A model generated the notes under the pieces. That model searched no databases. It was not told the DNA's origin and saw only the letters and a list, made by a program, of their open reading frames with translations. A stretch of 55,859 nucleotides of DNA from Pararcticibacter amylolyticus. Its GTDB lineage: Bacteria; Bacteroidota; Bacteroidia; Sphingobacteriales; Sphingobacteriaceae. Below are positions 42,110 through 51,386 of this stretch, piece after piece (position 1 is the first letter of the stretch; every line of letters begins with the position of its first letter). A program made the position numbers and the translations under genes. The stretch lies in NCBI RefSeq assembly GCF_003130405.1, contig NZ_QEAS01000003.1, positions 40,106-95,964 on the forward strand. Reading direction: 5' to 3'.

Positions 42110-43465
42110 ATGTTTAATAGATCAATTCTCTCCGAATTAGCATTATGGTCAACTAAATCACGCAGAAAGCCTTTGGTTATCAGGGGAGCAAGGCAAGTCG
42201 GCAAAACAACTGCAGTCAACCAATTTGCCCAACAATTCGAACAATATATTTACCTGAACCTGGAAGTGCAAAGTGATCGGCAGCCATTTGATCAGTTTAA
42301 AACTATTGAAACACTGGTACAGACATTATTCTTTCTAAAGAATTTATCGCTTACAAAAAAGGATAATACACTTCTGTTTATCGATGAAATACAGGAAGTG
42401 CCTGAAGCTCTCAATATCTTGCGATATTTCTATGAAACAGAACCGGGAATAGCTGTTATTGCCGCTGGAAGCTTGCTTGAAACGTTATTCGATAAAAACA
42501 TCAGTTTTCCGGTGGGGCGCGTTGAATACAAAATATTGAGACCTGTATCTTTTCCAGAATTTCTTGCAGCAATAGGAGAAAAAGAGGCACTACAATATTT
42601 GGAACAAATCCCTATCCCGGCGTTTACACACGAAAAAATGTTAACACTCTTTCATACTTACGCACTTATAGGCGGTATGCCAGAGGTGATAGCAGACTAT
42701 AGTCAAAATAAAGATTTAAACGCATTATCGACTATTTACGATTCACTTATAACGGCATACATTGATGACGTCGAAAAATATACTTCCAGTGCATCACAGG
42801 TTCAGCATATCCGCCATGCTATCCGTGCTTCGTTCTCCCAGGCAGGGAAAAGAATCAAATTTGAAGGCTTTGGGAACTCCCCATATCGCTCCCGTGATAT
42901 GGGTGAAGCTTTACGAACATTAGAAAAAGCCTTACTAATTCAATTGACATACCCCTGCACACAAGCACAATTGCCTCTCTTGCCTGACTATAAAAGATCG
43001 CCGCGATTACAGGTCTTAGACACTGGTATGCTTAATTATTTTGTAGGCATACAAAAGGAAATATTGGGGACTCCCGACTTAAACAACGTTTATCAGGGAA
43101 CGTTGATTGAGCATTTAGTTGGTCAGGAATTACTCGCCACTCAATTTAATGCTTTAAGTGCATTGAATTTTTGGGTGAGAGAAAAAAAAGAATCCACCGC
43201 GGAAGTAGATTATATATGGGTATTCGAGGGTAAGCTTATCCCTATTGAAGTAAAATCAGGAACTGAGGGAAAACTAAAATCACTGCATCTTTATATGGAT
43301 ATGGCCACCCATGCAATGGCCGTACGTTTTTATGCAGGCGAAATCAGTATAACTAAAGCGTATACCCTTGCCGGGAAAATCTATTATCTGCTCAACTTAC
43401 CTTATTACCTGGTGTCTTGTATAGAGCTCTATCTGCAATGGTTCCAAAAGCAAATACAAAAATAG
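42110..43465 (+). CDS. AAA ATPase with DUF4143 and nuclease-like C-terminal motif
   Basis: A 451-residue ATP-binding protein. Walker A is GARQVGKTT (26-34), Walker B LLFIDEIQE with Asp92-Glu93, and the sensor region AVIAAGSLLETLF follows (AAA_14). The C-terminal half is DUF4143, with VGQELLATQF and a PD-(D/E)xK-like set: Glu365/Asp367 in AEVDYIW, then Glu380 and Lys382 in IPIEVKSG. Members of this family are sporadic and multi-copy in bacteria, and their function is not known. By eye it is more A/T-rich than its neighbours and flanked by housekeeping genes, suggesting gain by transfer. The start ATG gives MFNRSILSEL. Confidence 0.92.
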   Translation: MFNRSILSELALWSTKSRRKPLVIRGARQVGKTTAVNQFAQQFEQYIYLNLEVQSDRQPFDQFKTIETLVQTLFFLKNLSLTKKDNTLLFIDEIQEVPEALNILRYFYETEPGIAVIAAGSLLETLFDKNISFPVGRVEYKILRPVSFPEFLAAIGEKEALQYLEQIPIPAFTHEKMLTLFHTYALIGGMPEVIADYSQNKDLNALSTIYDSLITAYIDDVEKYTSSASQVQHIRHAIRASFSQAGKRIKFEGFGNSPYRSRDMGEALRTLEKALLIQLTYPCTQAQLPLLPDYKRSPRLQVLDTGMLNYFVGIQKEILGTPDLNNVYQGTLIEHLVGQELLATQFNALSALNFWVREKKESTAEVDYIWVFEGKLIPIEVKSGTEGKLKSLHLYMDMATHAMAVRFYAGEISITKAYTLAGKIYYLLNLPYYLVSCIELYLQWFQKQIQK

Positions 43466-43529
43466 CCGGGAAACATCCTCCTCTTTCCGACGGTTTCTCA
43501 GACCGGAATTGCAACTATTTACGCGAAGT

Positions 43530-44561
43530 TTACTTATTTCTTCTTAGCAGTGCTTTATTTATCCGTTTAATGAGCGTAGGTCCCTGATATATGAAACCCG
43601 TATAGATCTGCACAAGAGATGCACCAGCCTCAAGCTTTTCAATCGCGTCTGAAGGAGAATGTATTCCTCCCACTCCTATTATGGGGAACGCTTTGCCCGA
43701 TTTCTCAGAGAGATATTTAATCACCTCGGTGGATCTCTTAGTCAGCGGCTTGCCGCTCAGCCCTCCCGTTTCGGAAGTCACGCTTGACGGGGAAGTTAGT
43801 CCCTGTCTCGATAATGTGGTATTGGTCGCGATAATCCCGGCAATTCCGGTCTCTTTCACGATATCCACAATGTCGTCAAGCTGGCTGTCAGTAAGATCAG
43901 GCGCAATTTTCAACAGGATAGGACGGGATATACCGTTCTTGCTATTCCGCTGCTGCAATGTGTTGAGGATATTTTTCAGAGGTTCCTTTTCCTGTAATTC
44001 CCGGAGCCCGGGTGTATTGGGAGAACTTACATTTACGACAAAATAATCAACAACGTCAAACAGGACATCGAAACACTTTACATAATCCTCTACTGCTTTT
44101 TCATTCGGAGTGACTTTGTTCTTCCCGATATTTCCGCCGATAATCAGTCCGTCGCGCTTTAAATGACGAAGGTGACCGGCTGCCACTTCGGCTCCCTGGT
44201 TATTGAATCCCATTCTGTTGATCAGGCCTTCATCAGCAGGCAGCCTGAACATCCGGGGCTTATCGTTGCCGGGCTGTGGCAATGGAGTAACAGTACCAAT
44301 TTCAATGAAGCCGAACCCAAGATTCGCAATTTCCTTTACATGGGAGGCATTTTTATCAAAACCAGCACCCAGGCCCACTGGATTCTTAAACTTCAATCCA
44401 AATACTTCCCTTTCCAGACGCGGGTCATTCACATGCAACATCTTCCTCTGCAATGCAGAGACACCGGGAATACGGTTCACCGTTTTTAGCATTGCGGTAA
44501 CAAAATGATGGATTCCTTCAGGCTCAAAGCGAAAAAACAGGGGTCTTATGAGATGGTACAT
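43530..44561 (-). CDS. pyrD: Quinone-dependent dihydroorotate dehydrogenase (class 2)
   Basis: A 343-residue flavoprotein of pyrimidine synthesis that oxidises dihydroorotate with quinone. The N-terminal membrane-binding helices ([20 protein letters not shown]) mark class 2. FMN and substrate motifs: [59 protein letters not shown] (catalytic Ser), [47 protein letters not shown]. Start ATG at 44561. It is divergent from mnmD with 85 bases between starts. Confidence 0.96.
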   Translation of the reverse strand: MYHLIRPLFFRFEPEGIHHFVTAMLKTVNRIPGVSALQRKMLHVNDPRLEREVFGLKFKNPVGLGAGFDKNASHVKEIANLGFGFIEIGTVTPLPQPGNDKPRMFRLPADEGLINRMGFNNQGAEVAAGHLRHLKRDGLIIGGNIGKNKVTPNEKAVEDYVKCFDVLFDVVDYFVVNVSSPNTPGLRELQEKEPLKNILNTLQQRNSKNGISRPILLKIAPDLTDSQLDDIVDIVKETGIAGIIATNTTLSRQGLTSPSSVTSETGGLSGKPLTKRSTEVIKYLSEKSGKAFPIIGVGGIHSPSDAIEKLEAGASLVQIYTGFIYQGPTLIKRINKALLRRNK

Positions 44562-44646
44562 GGCGCGAAATTAAAGAGTTTTATGATTTCTTCTCAGCTT
44601 TTTTATTTATTCTGCCAATATTTGCGACTTAGTCCCGCCTAAAGGA

Positions 44647-45336
44647 ATGAATACTAAAATGAATGATCTTTCTATCGTTGCTACAGCAGACGGCTCAAAA
44701 ACCATCTTTAATCCGGACGTAGGAGAACACTATCACTCCAAACATGGTGCATTGCAGGAAAGCAAACATGTCTTCCTGGAATCAGGATTAAACTTCTTCC
44801 TTCAGCAACATCCTGTCCGCCAGGTGAGTGTTCTGGAAGTAGGCTTTGGCACCGGCTTAAATTTCCTGCTGAGCGCAGATCATTGTTCCCGCATGTACAT
44901 CAGGCTTCAATATACAGGAATAGAGGCTTTCCCTTTATATGAGAATACGATCTTTCAAACAGGATACGAACAATATGTACAGGCAGAACTATGGAACAGT
45001 TTCCAAAACTGCTACCGGCAGTCTTTTGCTGCCCCGGCGGATCTGAATGAATTCTGTAATTTTCGCATTGACCAATGTAAACTTTTGGAATTTCATTCAG
45101 ACCAATCCTATGATGTGCTTTATTTCGATGCGTTCGCAGCGGTACACCAGCCTGAGATGTGGAGTGCGGAATCGCTCGAAAAGTGTACCCGTTATCTGAA
45201 GCCCGGTGGTGTGTTTGTGACGTATGCTATAACGGGAAACCTGAAAAGAACAATGAAGTCCCTGAACTTCGAAATAGAGAAAGCTCCCGGTGCTCCGGGG
45301 AAAAGAGAAATGCTGAGGGCCGTAAAGAAACTTTAG
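44647..45336 (+). CDS. mnmD: tRNA (5-methylaminomethyl-2-thiouridine)-methyltransferase MnmD
   Basis: A 229-residue protein matching MnmD, the stand-alone methyltransferase half of MnmC, which methylates nm5s2U at the wobble position. Visible motifs are the N-terminal TADGSKTIFNPDVGEHYHSKHGA, the SAM site VLEVGFGTGLNFLL (about 59-72), and YDVLYFDAFAAVHQPEMWS followed by GGVFVTYAITGNLKR. No MnmC oxidase half is present. AATATTTG (44617-44624) may be its -7 box. A second ATG at 44659 is possible. Confidence 0.93.
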   Translation: MNTKMNDLSIVATADGSKTIFNPDVGEHYHSKHGALQESKHVFLESGLNFFLQQHPVRQVSVLEVGFGTGLNFLLSADHCSRMYIRLQYTGIEAFPLYENTIFQTGYEQYVQAELWNSFQNCYRQSFAAPADLNEFCNFRIDQCKLLEFHSDQSYDVLYFDAFAAVHQPEMWSAESLEKCTRYLKPGGVFVTYAITGNLKRTMKSLNFEIEKAPGAPGKREMLRAVKKL

Positions 45337-45356
45337 AGCCGGTGACAGAGCAGCAG

Positions 45357-45385
45357 CCCGGAAGACGTCCGGGAGATCCCCGGAC
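45357..45385. repeat. Three alternating palindromic arms between convergent genes
   Basis: CCCGGA (45357-45362), TCCGGG (45368-45373) and CCCGGA (45379-45384) are spaced 5 bases apart, so the middle arm can pair with either neighbour (7 pairs with the right-hand one). The 65-base gap between mnmD and the flavoprotein stops contains nothing else. Confidence 0.6.
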
Positions 45386-45401
45386 CAAGAGGACTGTACG
45401 T

Positions 45402-46589
45402 TTAAATGTTACAGGCGATCACGAATCCCGATGCCCATGCCCATTGAAAGTTGTAGCCCCCCAGCCAGCCTGTTACGTCAACGCATTCGCCGCCGAAGAA
45501 AAGCCCCGGAACTTTCCTGGCTTCGAGTGTCTTGGATGAAAGTTCTTCTGTAGCGACACCTCCCCTCATTACTTCTGCACGGTCGTATCCCTTGTCACCC
45601 GCCGGTTTAATCCTGAAATGATGGATCTGCGTTTCTATTTGGGCAAGATCCGACTTGTTCAGAGATGCAAGGTTCTTGTCAACAGGCAGATACTTCCCGA
45701 GTGCTTCTGCAAATTTACGAGGGAAAACTGACGACAATAACGTCAAAAACATTTTCTTCCCGTTTTGATTCCGCTCAGTTTCTATCAGGCTGGAAATCTT
45801 TCTATCAGGTAGCAGATCGATATCTATCCATTCCCCCGGCTTCCAGTAAGAAGATATTTGCAGGATAGCAGGTCCGCTAAGTCCCCAGTGCGTAAAAAGG
45901 ATATTTTCCTCAAAGCTGATCTGTTCATTGCTGACCCGGCAGAAGATACTGTTTCCCGACAAATGCGCGAACCATTCGGCATCTTTACCCGTAACCGTCA
46001 GCGGCACCAGCGCAGGTGCGGTCTTTGCAATCCGGAGACCAAACTGCTGTGCTGTTTTTAAAGCGAAATCTGAAGCTCCCAGCTTCCGGACAGGTAATCC
46101 CCCCGTAGTAAGCACAAGCCTGGGTGCCCGGACGCTCACGATCCTGCCCTCACTTTGATAAGAGACAACGAAACTGTCATCCTCTTTTTTTACTTCCATT
46201 ACATCCGCATTGCAACGAATTTCCTGTCCGAAATCTGTACATAAACTGATAAAAACGTTAACAATATCTTTCGCCTTGTCCGTCGCGGGGAATAATTGGC
46301 CCAGTGTTTTTTCCTTGCCGTAGATACCATAGGTTTCAAAAAAAGTAATGGTGTCGTTTACGGTCCATTGAGAAAAAGCCGATTTGCAGAAATGCTCATT
46401 CCCTGAAATAAAATTCGCTGGGGAGGTGTTCAGGTTTGTGTAATTACACCTGCCGCCGCCCGATATAAGGATTTTGGCTCCCGGCTGAGCATTCTTTTCC
46501 AGAAGTAACACCCTTTTCCCGAGAAACCCGGCCTGGACTGCACACATCAGCCCACAGGCCCCGGCTCCTATTATCAGCGCGTCGTACAT
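45402..46589 (-). CDS. HI0933/BaiN-like FAD-dependent oxidoreductase
   Basis: A 395-residue flavoprotein with the dinucleotide-binding start ALIIGAGACGLMCAVQAGFLGKRVLLLEKN and the family signature GAKILISGGGRCNYTN. Further signs are LVLTTGGLPVRKLGASDFALKTAQQFG, ILFTHWGLSGPAILQIS, and the C-terminal GGVATEELSSKTLEARKVPGLFFGGECVDVTGWLGGYNFQWAWASG. The family (aminoacetone oxidase/BaiN-like) has few characterised members; the natural substrate is uncertain. Start ATG at 46589, 16 bases after a -7 box. Confidence 0.92.
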   Translation of the reverse strand: MYDALIIGAGACGLMCAVQAGFLGKRVLLLEKNAQPGAKILISGGGRCNYTNLNTSPANFISGNEHFCKSAFSQWTVNDTITFFETYGIYGKEKTLGQLFPATDKAKDIVNVFISLCTDFGQEIRCNADVMEVKKEDDSFVVSYQSEGRIVSVRAPRLVLTTGGLPVRKLGASDFALKTAQQFGLRIAKTAPALVPLTVTGKDAEWFAHLSGNSIFCRVSNEQISFEENILFTHWGLSGPAILQISSYWKPGEWIDIDLLPDRKISSLIETERNQNGKKMFLTLLSSVFPRKFAEALGKYLPVDKNLASLNKSDLAQIETQIHHFRIKPAGDKGYDRAEVMRGGVATEELSSKTLEARKVPGLFFGGECVDVTGWLGGYNFQWAWASGFVIACNI

Positions 46590-46605
46590 GAATCTTTAAA
46601 AAACG

Positions 46606-46613
46606 CAAAGGTA
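46606..46613 (-). promoter_or_regulatory. -7 box of the BaiN-like gene
   Basis: On the minus strand TACCTTTG matches TAnnTTTG exactly, 16 bases before the ATG. No -33 TTTG is apparent. Confidence 0.4.
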
Positions 46614-46690
46614 ATTAATAATCCTAAACATTAGTTTCTCCGGACGAACCGTTAGCGGGCATTTCTTTGTCGTACAATCGCATTTAAAAT

Positions 46691-46720
46691 TTTGTTATTA
46701 ATGATGGATTTGTATATTTG
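46691..46720 (+). promoter_or_regulatory. Promoter of the histidine operon
   Basis: TTTG (46691-46694), an 18-base spacer, and TATATTTG (46713-46720) give a full match to the Bacteroidota housekeeping promoter. Predicted transcription start is near 46727, giving a leader of about 155 bases before hisG. Confidence 0.75.
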
Positions 46721-46751
46721 CGCTCCCGGTTTTAATCAGGAGTTACAATAA

Positions 46752-46799
46752 ATGCAAATATTTTTCACATATCACCGTCATTTCCATCATCGCCCCTGA
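46752..46799 (+). CDS. hisL: His operon leader peptide (15 aa, His-rich)
   Basis: An ATG with an AGGAG site 9 bases upstream opens a 15-codon frame, MQIFFTYHRHFHHRP, ending in TGA. Four of the last eight residues are His (codons at 46773, 46779, 46785, 46788), which marks a leader peptide for attenuation control by charged tRNA-His. It lies between the his promoter and hisG, and the tandem His codons fall inside the 5' arm of a hairpin, where a stalled ribosome would change RNA folding. It is too short for usual gene finders. Confidence 0.85.
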   Translation: MQIFFTYHRHFHHRP

Positions 46800-46845
46800 G
46801 GCGATATGATGAACTTGTACGGTTTCTACGTGAAACTGATTTTAT
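46785..46845 (+). promoter_or_regulatory. Attenuator hairpins of the his operon
   Basis: Hairpin A: CATCATCGCC (46785-46794) with GGCGATATGATG (46800-46811), ten pairs with a 2-base bulge, its 5' arm made of the last two His codons. Hairpin B: CGGTTTC (46820-46826) with GAAACTG (46832-46838), followed by ATTTTATT, a weak terminator-like tail. I could not settle the antiterminator pairing by eye. Confidence 0.55.
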
Positions 46846-46881
46846 TGAACTTATTTCTTGTACTGATTAAATAATAACGAA

Positions 46882-47733
46882 TTGAAAACACTCAAAATCG
46901 CTATCCAGAAATCGGGTAGACTAAATGAAAAATCTGTTGAGCTTCTTAAAAACTGTGGCTTAAGCTTCGAGAATTATAAGAGTTCCCTTATATCCCCCGT
47001 TTCAAACTTCCCATTAGAAATCCTTTTTTTAAGAGACGATGATATTCCGGAATATGTGCAGGACGGTATTGCCGACCTGGGCATTGTTGGAGAAAACGTC
47101 ATTAATGAAACAGAAGTCGACGTCGCCTATCTTCAAATGCTGGGATTCGGAAAATGCTCGCTTAAGCTGGCTATCCCTAACCAGTGTTCTATTAAAACAC
47201 TTTCTGATCTCAATGGAAAGTCTATCGCTACGTCTTACCCTGTTATATTGAGAAAATTTCTTGAGAAAAATTTCGTACAGGCAGATATCCGTACTATCTC
47301 CGGATCCGTAGAGATATCCCCCGGACTCGGCCTGAGCGATGCTATCTGCGATCTTGTATCAACAGGAGGTACGCTGAAAAGTAACGGTCTTACTCCTTTT
47401 GCAGATGTATTACATTCTGAGGCGGTAATGATCGGACGTAAAGGAATCGAGAATGACCCATTAATTATTGAGCTCATCCAGAGGGTTCAATCCGTATTGC
47501 GTGCGAAAGAAACAAAATACGTAGTTCTTAATATTGAAGAAAAGAACCTTGATGCCATCAAAGCTCTTCTGCCGGGCATCAAAAGTCCTACTGTAGTGCC
47601 ACTTGCAGAAAAAGGCTGGGCGGCAGTTCATACCGTTATACCGGAGAAAGATTTCTGGAGCAAAATCAACGAATTAAAAGCTGCGGGAGCTCAGGGAATT
47701 GTGGTAATGCCCATAGAAAAAATAATTCTTTAG
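46882..47733 (+). CDS. hisG: ATP phosphoribosyltransferase, long form
   Basis: A 283-residue enzyme for the first, feedback-controlled step of histidine synthesis (ATP + PRPP). It has IAIQKSGRLNEKSVELLKNCGL, LRDDDIPEYVQDGIADLGIVGENV, IATSYPVILRKFLEK and the PRPP loop DAICDLVSTGGTLKSNGL. The C-terminal regulatory domain (about 210-283; PTVVPLAEKGWAAVHTVIPEKDF) shows it is the long form that needs no HisZ. The start is TTG at 46882, with no ATG close by. First structural gene of the his operon, 82 bases after the leader peptide stop. Confidence 0.95.
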   Translation: MKTLKIAIQKSGRLNEKSVELLKNCGLSFENYKSSLISPVSNFPLEILFLRDDDIPEYVQDGIADLGIVGENVINETEVDVAYLQMLGFGKCSLKLAIPNQCSIKTLSDLNGKSIATSYPVILRKFLEKNFVQADIRTISGSVEISPGLGLSDAICDLVSTGGTLKSNGLTPFADVLHSEAVMIGRKGIENDPLIIELIQRVQSVLRAKETKYVVLNIEEKNLDAIKALLPGIKSPTVVPLAEKGWAAVHTVIPEKDFWSKINELKAAGAQGIVVMPIEKIIL

Positions 47734-47798
47734 ATCCTGGATACCAGCTTACATCTTACCACGAGACCACGGTTTTGGGGTAATAATATGAGAGAACA

Positions 47799-49124
47799 AT
47801 GAAAGTCATAAGCTTTAATCCTGATGATAAGGAAACTGGTTTTACAGCGATGCCGGATATCGAAACCCTTATTGCGAGAAATATTGATCCTGATAAAACA
47901 ATAACAGAGCGTGTTGAGGCCATAATATCCGATGTAAAAACGAATGGAGACAAAGCTTTATTTGATTTCGCTGAACGTTTTGATGGCGTAAAACTTGAGA
48001 AACTGTTTATCGGCGCCGGGGAAATAAGAGAACTGGCATCTGCTATAGGAGAAGAACAGAAATCGGCTATAGATACCGCCTATCACAATATCCGGCTGTT
48101 TCACGAAAGCCAGTATAAAAAGGAAGACAAGATAGAAACCATGCCTGGCGTAACTTGCTGGCGCGATTCGCGACCGATTGAGAAAGTCGGCCTTTATATT
48201 CCCGGCGGATCCGCGGTTTTGCCGAGCACCTTCCTGATGCTGGGCATACCGGCCAGAATTGCCGGTTGCAGGGAGATTATTGTTTGCTCCCCGCCTCAGA
48301 AGGATGGCGGGATAAATTGCTTCCTTGCCTATGTAGCAACCTTGCTGGATATAGACCGCATTTATTTATGCGGTGGTGCCCAGGCCGTAGCAGCTATGGC
48401 GTTCGGGACAGAAAGCATTGCTAAAGCAGATAAGATATTTGGCCCCGGGAACCAGTATGTAACCCGGGCAAAAACAATTATCCAATCTACCTCTCAAACC
48501 GCAATTGATATGCCGGCAGGGCCATCGGAGGTTCTCGTCATTGCCGACGAAAGTTCAGTACCGGCCTTTGTTGCTGCCGACCTTCTTGCACAGGCCGAGC
48601 ATGGCCCCGATTCGCAGGCAGTCCTTGTTTCAAACGCAGAAGAGGTTATTAACGAGATCATAGAAAAATTAAAGCAGCAGCTCGAATTACTTCCCAGAAA
48701 AGATATTGCCGCTAAGGCTTTAGCCAATTCTTATGCAGTACTGACAGATGATCTTCGCGAAGCAATGGATTTCAGTAACAGATATGCTCCTGAACATCTC
48801 ATCCTGGCAACAGATCAATGGCGGGACCTGATTTCATCGATCAGTAATGCAGGTTCTGTATTCCTGGGGAATCTTACTCCGGAAAGTGCTGGTGACTATG
48901 CATCGGGAACAAATCATACTCTACCGACCAGCGCGTATGCACGCTCTTATTCGGGCGTATCGCTCGATTCGTTCCTTAAAAAGATCACCTTCCAGCATAT
49001 CACAGCGGAAGGTGTCAGAAATATCGCTCCCACGGTGGAAGTGCTCGCTGAACTCGAAGGCTTACAGGCTCACAAAAACGCCATGGCGGTGAGAAGAACC
49101 ATGAGCTATGAGGACAATTACTAA
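47799..49124 (+). CDS. hisD: Histidinol dehydrogenase
   Basis: A 441-residue zinc enzyme that makes the final two NAD-linked oxidations from histidinol to histidine. Motifs: VGLYIPGGSAVLPSTFLML, GGAQAVAAMAFGTESI, KIFGPGNQYVTRAK, IDMPAGPSEVLVIAD, LAQAEHGPDSQAVLVS (Zn ligands), YAPEHLIL and YASGTNHTLPT. Length is slightly above the usual 430. Second in the operon, 65 bases after hisG, the largest internal gap. Confidence 0.96.
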   Translation: MKVISFNPDDKETGFTAMPDIETLIARNIDPDKTITERVEAIISDVKTNGDKALFDFAERFDGVKLEKLFIGAGEIRELASAIGEEQKSAIDTAYHNIRLFHESQYKKEDKIETMPGVTCWRDSRPIEKVGLYIPGGSAVLPSTFLMLGIPARIAGCREIIVCSPPQKDGGINCFLAYVATLLDIDRIYLCGGAQAVAAMAFGTESIAKADKIFGPGNQYVTRAKTIIQSTSQTAIDMPAGPSEVLVIADESSVPAFVAADLLAQAEHGPDSQAVLVSNAEEVINEIIEKLKQQLELLPRKDIAAKALANSYAVLTDDLREAMDFSNRYAPEHLILATDQWRDLISSISNAGSVFLGNLTPESAGDYASGTNHTLPTSAYARSYSGVSLDSFLKKITFQHITAEGVRNIAPTVEVLAELEGLQAHKNAMAVRRTMSYEDNY

Positions 49125-49138
49125 AACAGCTTAAAAAG

Positions 49139-50185
49139 ATGGACTTAAAAAAGATATTAAGAACGAACATACAAAACCTGGTACCCTACTCGTCCGCACG
49201 GGACGAGTTTCAGGGAGAGGCCTCCGTTTTCCTGGATGCTAACGAAAACAGCTTCGGTTCACCGCTTGCGACTGCATATAACCGCTATCCTGACCCGCTT
49301 CAGCTGGCAGTAAAAAAGAAGATAAGCGAAATAAAGGGCGTGCCTCCTCAGAATATTTTCCTGGGGAACGGAAGTGACGAGGCCATCGATATCCTTATCC
49401 GAGCTTTCTGCCGGCCGGGTATCGATAATATTATCCTGCTTCCTCCCACCTATGGGATGTATGAAGTATCAGCCAATATTAATGATGTCGCTGTAAAGAA
49501 AGTGCCGCTGACTGCAGGGTACCAGCTTAATCTTGAGGGCATAGCAGAAGCCATTGATGAGAATACCAAACTGATCTTTATCTGCTCCCCTAACAATCCT
49601 ACTGCTAATTCCATTTACAGAGAGGATATTGAGACCGTATTAGCCAACTTTCCCGGATTAGTGATAATCGACGAGGCATATATTAATTACTCGCGGCAGA
49701 AAACATTTATCCGCGAATTAACAGAGTATAACAACCTGGTTATTCTTCAGACACTTTCCAAAGCATGGGGACTTGCCGGGCTGCGAGTGGGAATGGCATT
49801 TGCAAGTGAAGAAATTATCGAAGTGTTCAATAAGGTGAAGCCTCCCTATAACATCAATGAGGCTTCTCAGCAATTAGCCTTAAATGCGCTTCAGAACGTT
49901 GACCAGGTAAACGAATGGATCAGGGAAACAGTGGCTGAAAGAGACCGGTTGGGTACGGCGCTTCTTGATTTACACTGCGTGCGGGAAATATTTCCGTCTG
50001 ATGCAAATTTCCTTTTGGTAAAAACCACCGATGCAAAAGGCATATATCAGTTTCTGGTAGAACGGGGCATCATTGTACGCGATCGCTCTAATGTCATCCT
50101 GTGCGAAGATAGTCTTCGTATCACAATAGGAACACCAAACGAAAACACTCTTTTACTCGGGGCTCTGAAGTCTTTCCCTCACTAA
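49139..50185 (+). CDS. hisC: Histidinol-phosphate aminotransferase
   Basis: A 348-residue PLP-dependent class I/II aminotransferase acting on imidazole-acetol phosphate. It shows [52 protein letters not shown], and the PLP lysine Lys208 in [19 protein letters not shown]. It starts 14 bases after hisD and is followed closely by hisB. Confidence 0.96.
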   Translation: MDLKKILRTNIQNLVPYSSARDEFQGEASVFLDANENSFGSPLATAYNRYPDPLQLAVKKKISEIKGVPPQNIFLGNGSDEAIDILIRAFCRPGIDNIILLPPTYGMYEVSANINDVAVKKVPLTAGYQLNLEGIAEAIDENTKLIFICSPNNPTANSIYREDIETVLANFPGLVIIDEAYINYSRQKTFIRELTEYNNLVILQTLSKAWGLAGLRVGMAFASEEIIEVFNKVKPPYNINEASQQLALNALQNVDQVNEWIRETVAERDRLGTALLDLHCVREIFPSDANFLLVKTTDAKGIYQFLVERGIIVRDRSNVILCEDSLRITIGTPNENTLLLGALKSFPH

Positions 50186-50192
50186 GAATTAT

Positions 50193-51362
50193 ATGGATAC
50201 TTTTGAAAATAATGCTGCGTCGCCCAAAAAGAAAATTCTGTTTCTTGACAGGGACGGCACAATGGTACTGGAACCTGAAGACTACCAGGTAGACTCCTTC
50301 AGTAAACTCGAGTTTTATCCAGGTGCATTTAAATACCTGAATAAAATAGCAGAAGAACTTGATTTTGATTTGGTTATGGTAACCAATCAGGATGGGCTCG
50401 GCACAGATTCCCATCCCGAAGAAAACTTCTGGCCGGTGCACAACTTCATTCTTAAGTCCTTTGAAAACGAAGGCGTTAGCTTCAAAGAAGTCATTATTGA
50501 CAAGACGTTTGCCCATGAGAATGCCCCTACCCGCAAACCGGGCACGGAGCTGCTCTTACATTATTTTGACGGGGATAAATACGACCTCGCCAATTCTTAC
50601 GTTATAGGAGACCGGGTTACAGATGTAGTATTAGCAAAGAACCTGGGATCCAGGGCAATATGGTTAAAGCTGGATGACTCGCTCGGAGCTGACGAAATAA
50701 AAGAAAAGGCCGGTGAATTGAAGGATTGTCTGGCACTTGAAACAACTTCATGGAAAGAAGTATATGAATTTCTAAAAGCCGGAAAAAGAGAGGTAGAACA
50801 CAGAAGGACTACTAAAGAGACAGATATCAGCATCAGGATCAACCTCGACGGCAAAGGCAATGCAAAGATTTCAACCGGCTTGCATTTCTTTGATCATATG
50901 CTCGATCAGATTGCCCGTCACGGGGGAATGGATCTTGAGATAGAAGCAAAAGGAGATTTACATATAGACGAACATCACACTATTGAAGACACTGGAATTA
51001 CACTTGGAGAAGCAATTGCCAAAGCTCTGGGTGATAAAAGAGGAATCGAGAGATATGGTTTCTGTCTTCCGATGGACGATTGCCTGGCCCAGGTTGCCAT
51101 AGATTTTGGAGGACGCAACTGGATTGTCTGGGATGCTGAGTTTAAGCGTGAAAAGGTCGGAGAAATGCCTACCGAGATGTTTTTCCATTTTTTCAAGTCA
51201 TTCAGTGACGCGGCAAAATGCAACCTGAATATTAAAGCAGAGGGGGCCAATGAGCATCATAAAATTGAGGCTATTTTTAAGGCTTTTGCAAAAGCGATCA
51301 AAATGGCAGCTAAAAGGGATGTTAATAATATGTGGCTGCCCAGTACAAAAGGATTGATCTGA
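50193..51362 (+). CDS. hisB: Bifunctional histidinol-phosphatase / imidazoleglycerol-phosphate dehydratase
   Basis: A 389-residue fusion. The N-terminal HAD phosphatase (1-170) has LFLDRDGT with Asp19 and Asp21, VTNQDGLG and GDRVTDV. Its loop HENAPTRKP (108-116) lacks the cysteines that bind zinc in the Escherichia coli enzyme. The C-terminal dehydratase (about 202-389) has [18 protein letters not shown], the metal motifs [10 protein letters not shown] (259-268), [11 protein letters not shown] and [14 protein letters not shown]. It catalyses steps six and eight of the pathway. Eight bases after hisC. Confidence 0.96.
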   Translation: MDTFENNAASPKKKILFLDRDGTMVLEPEDYQVDSFSKLEFYPGAFKYLNKIAEELDFDLVMVTNQDGLGTDSHPEENFWPVHNFILKSFENEGVSFKEVIIDKTFAHENAPTRKPGTELLLHYFDGDKYDLANSYVIGDRVTDVVLAKNLGSRAIWLKLDDSLGADEIKEKAGELKDCLALETTSWKEVYEFLKAGKREVEHRRTTKETDISIRINLDGKGNAKISTGLHFFDHMLDQIARHGGMDLEIEAKGDLHIDEHHTIEDTGITLGEAIAKALGDKRGIERYGFCLPMDDCLAQVAIDFGGRNWIVWDAEFKREKVGEMPTEMFFHFFKSFSDAAKCNLNIKAEGANEHHKIEAIFKAFAKAIKMAAKRDVNNMWLPSTKGLI

Positions 51363-51386
51363 CACAACAATATACAGTAAAAAGCT

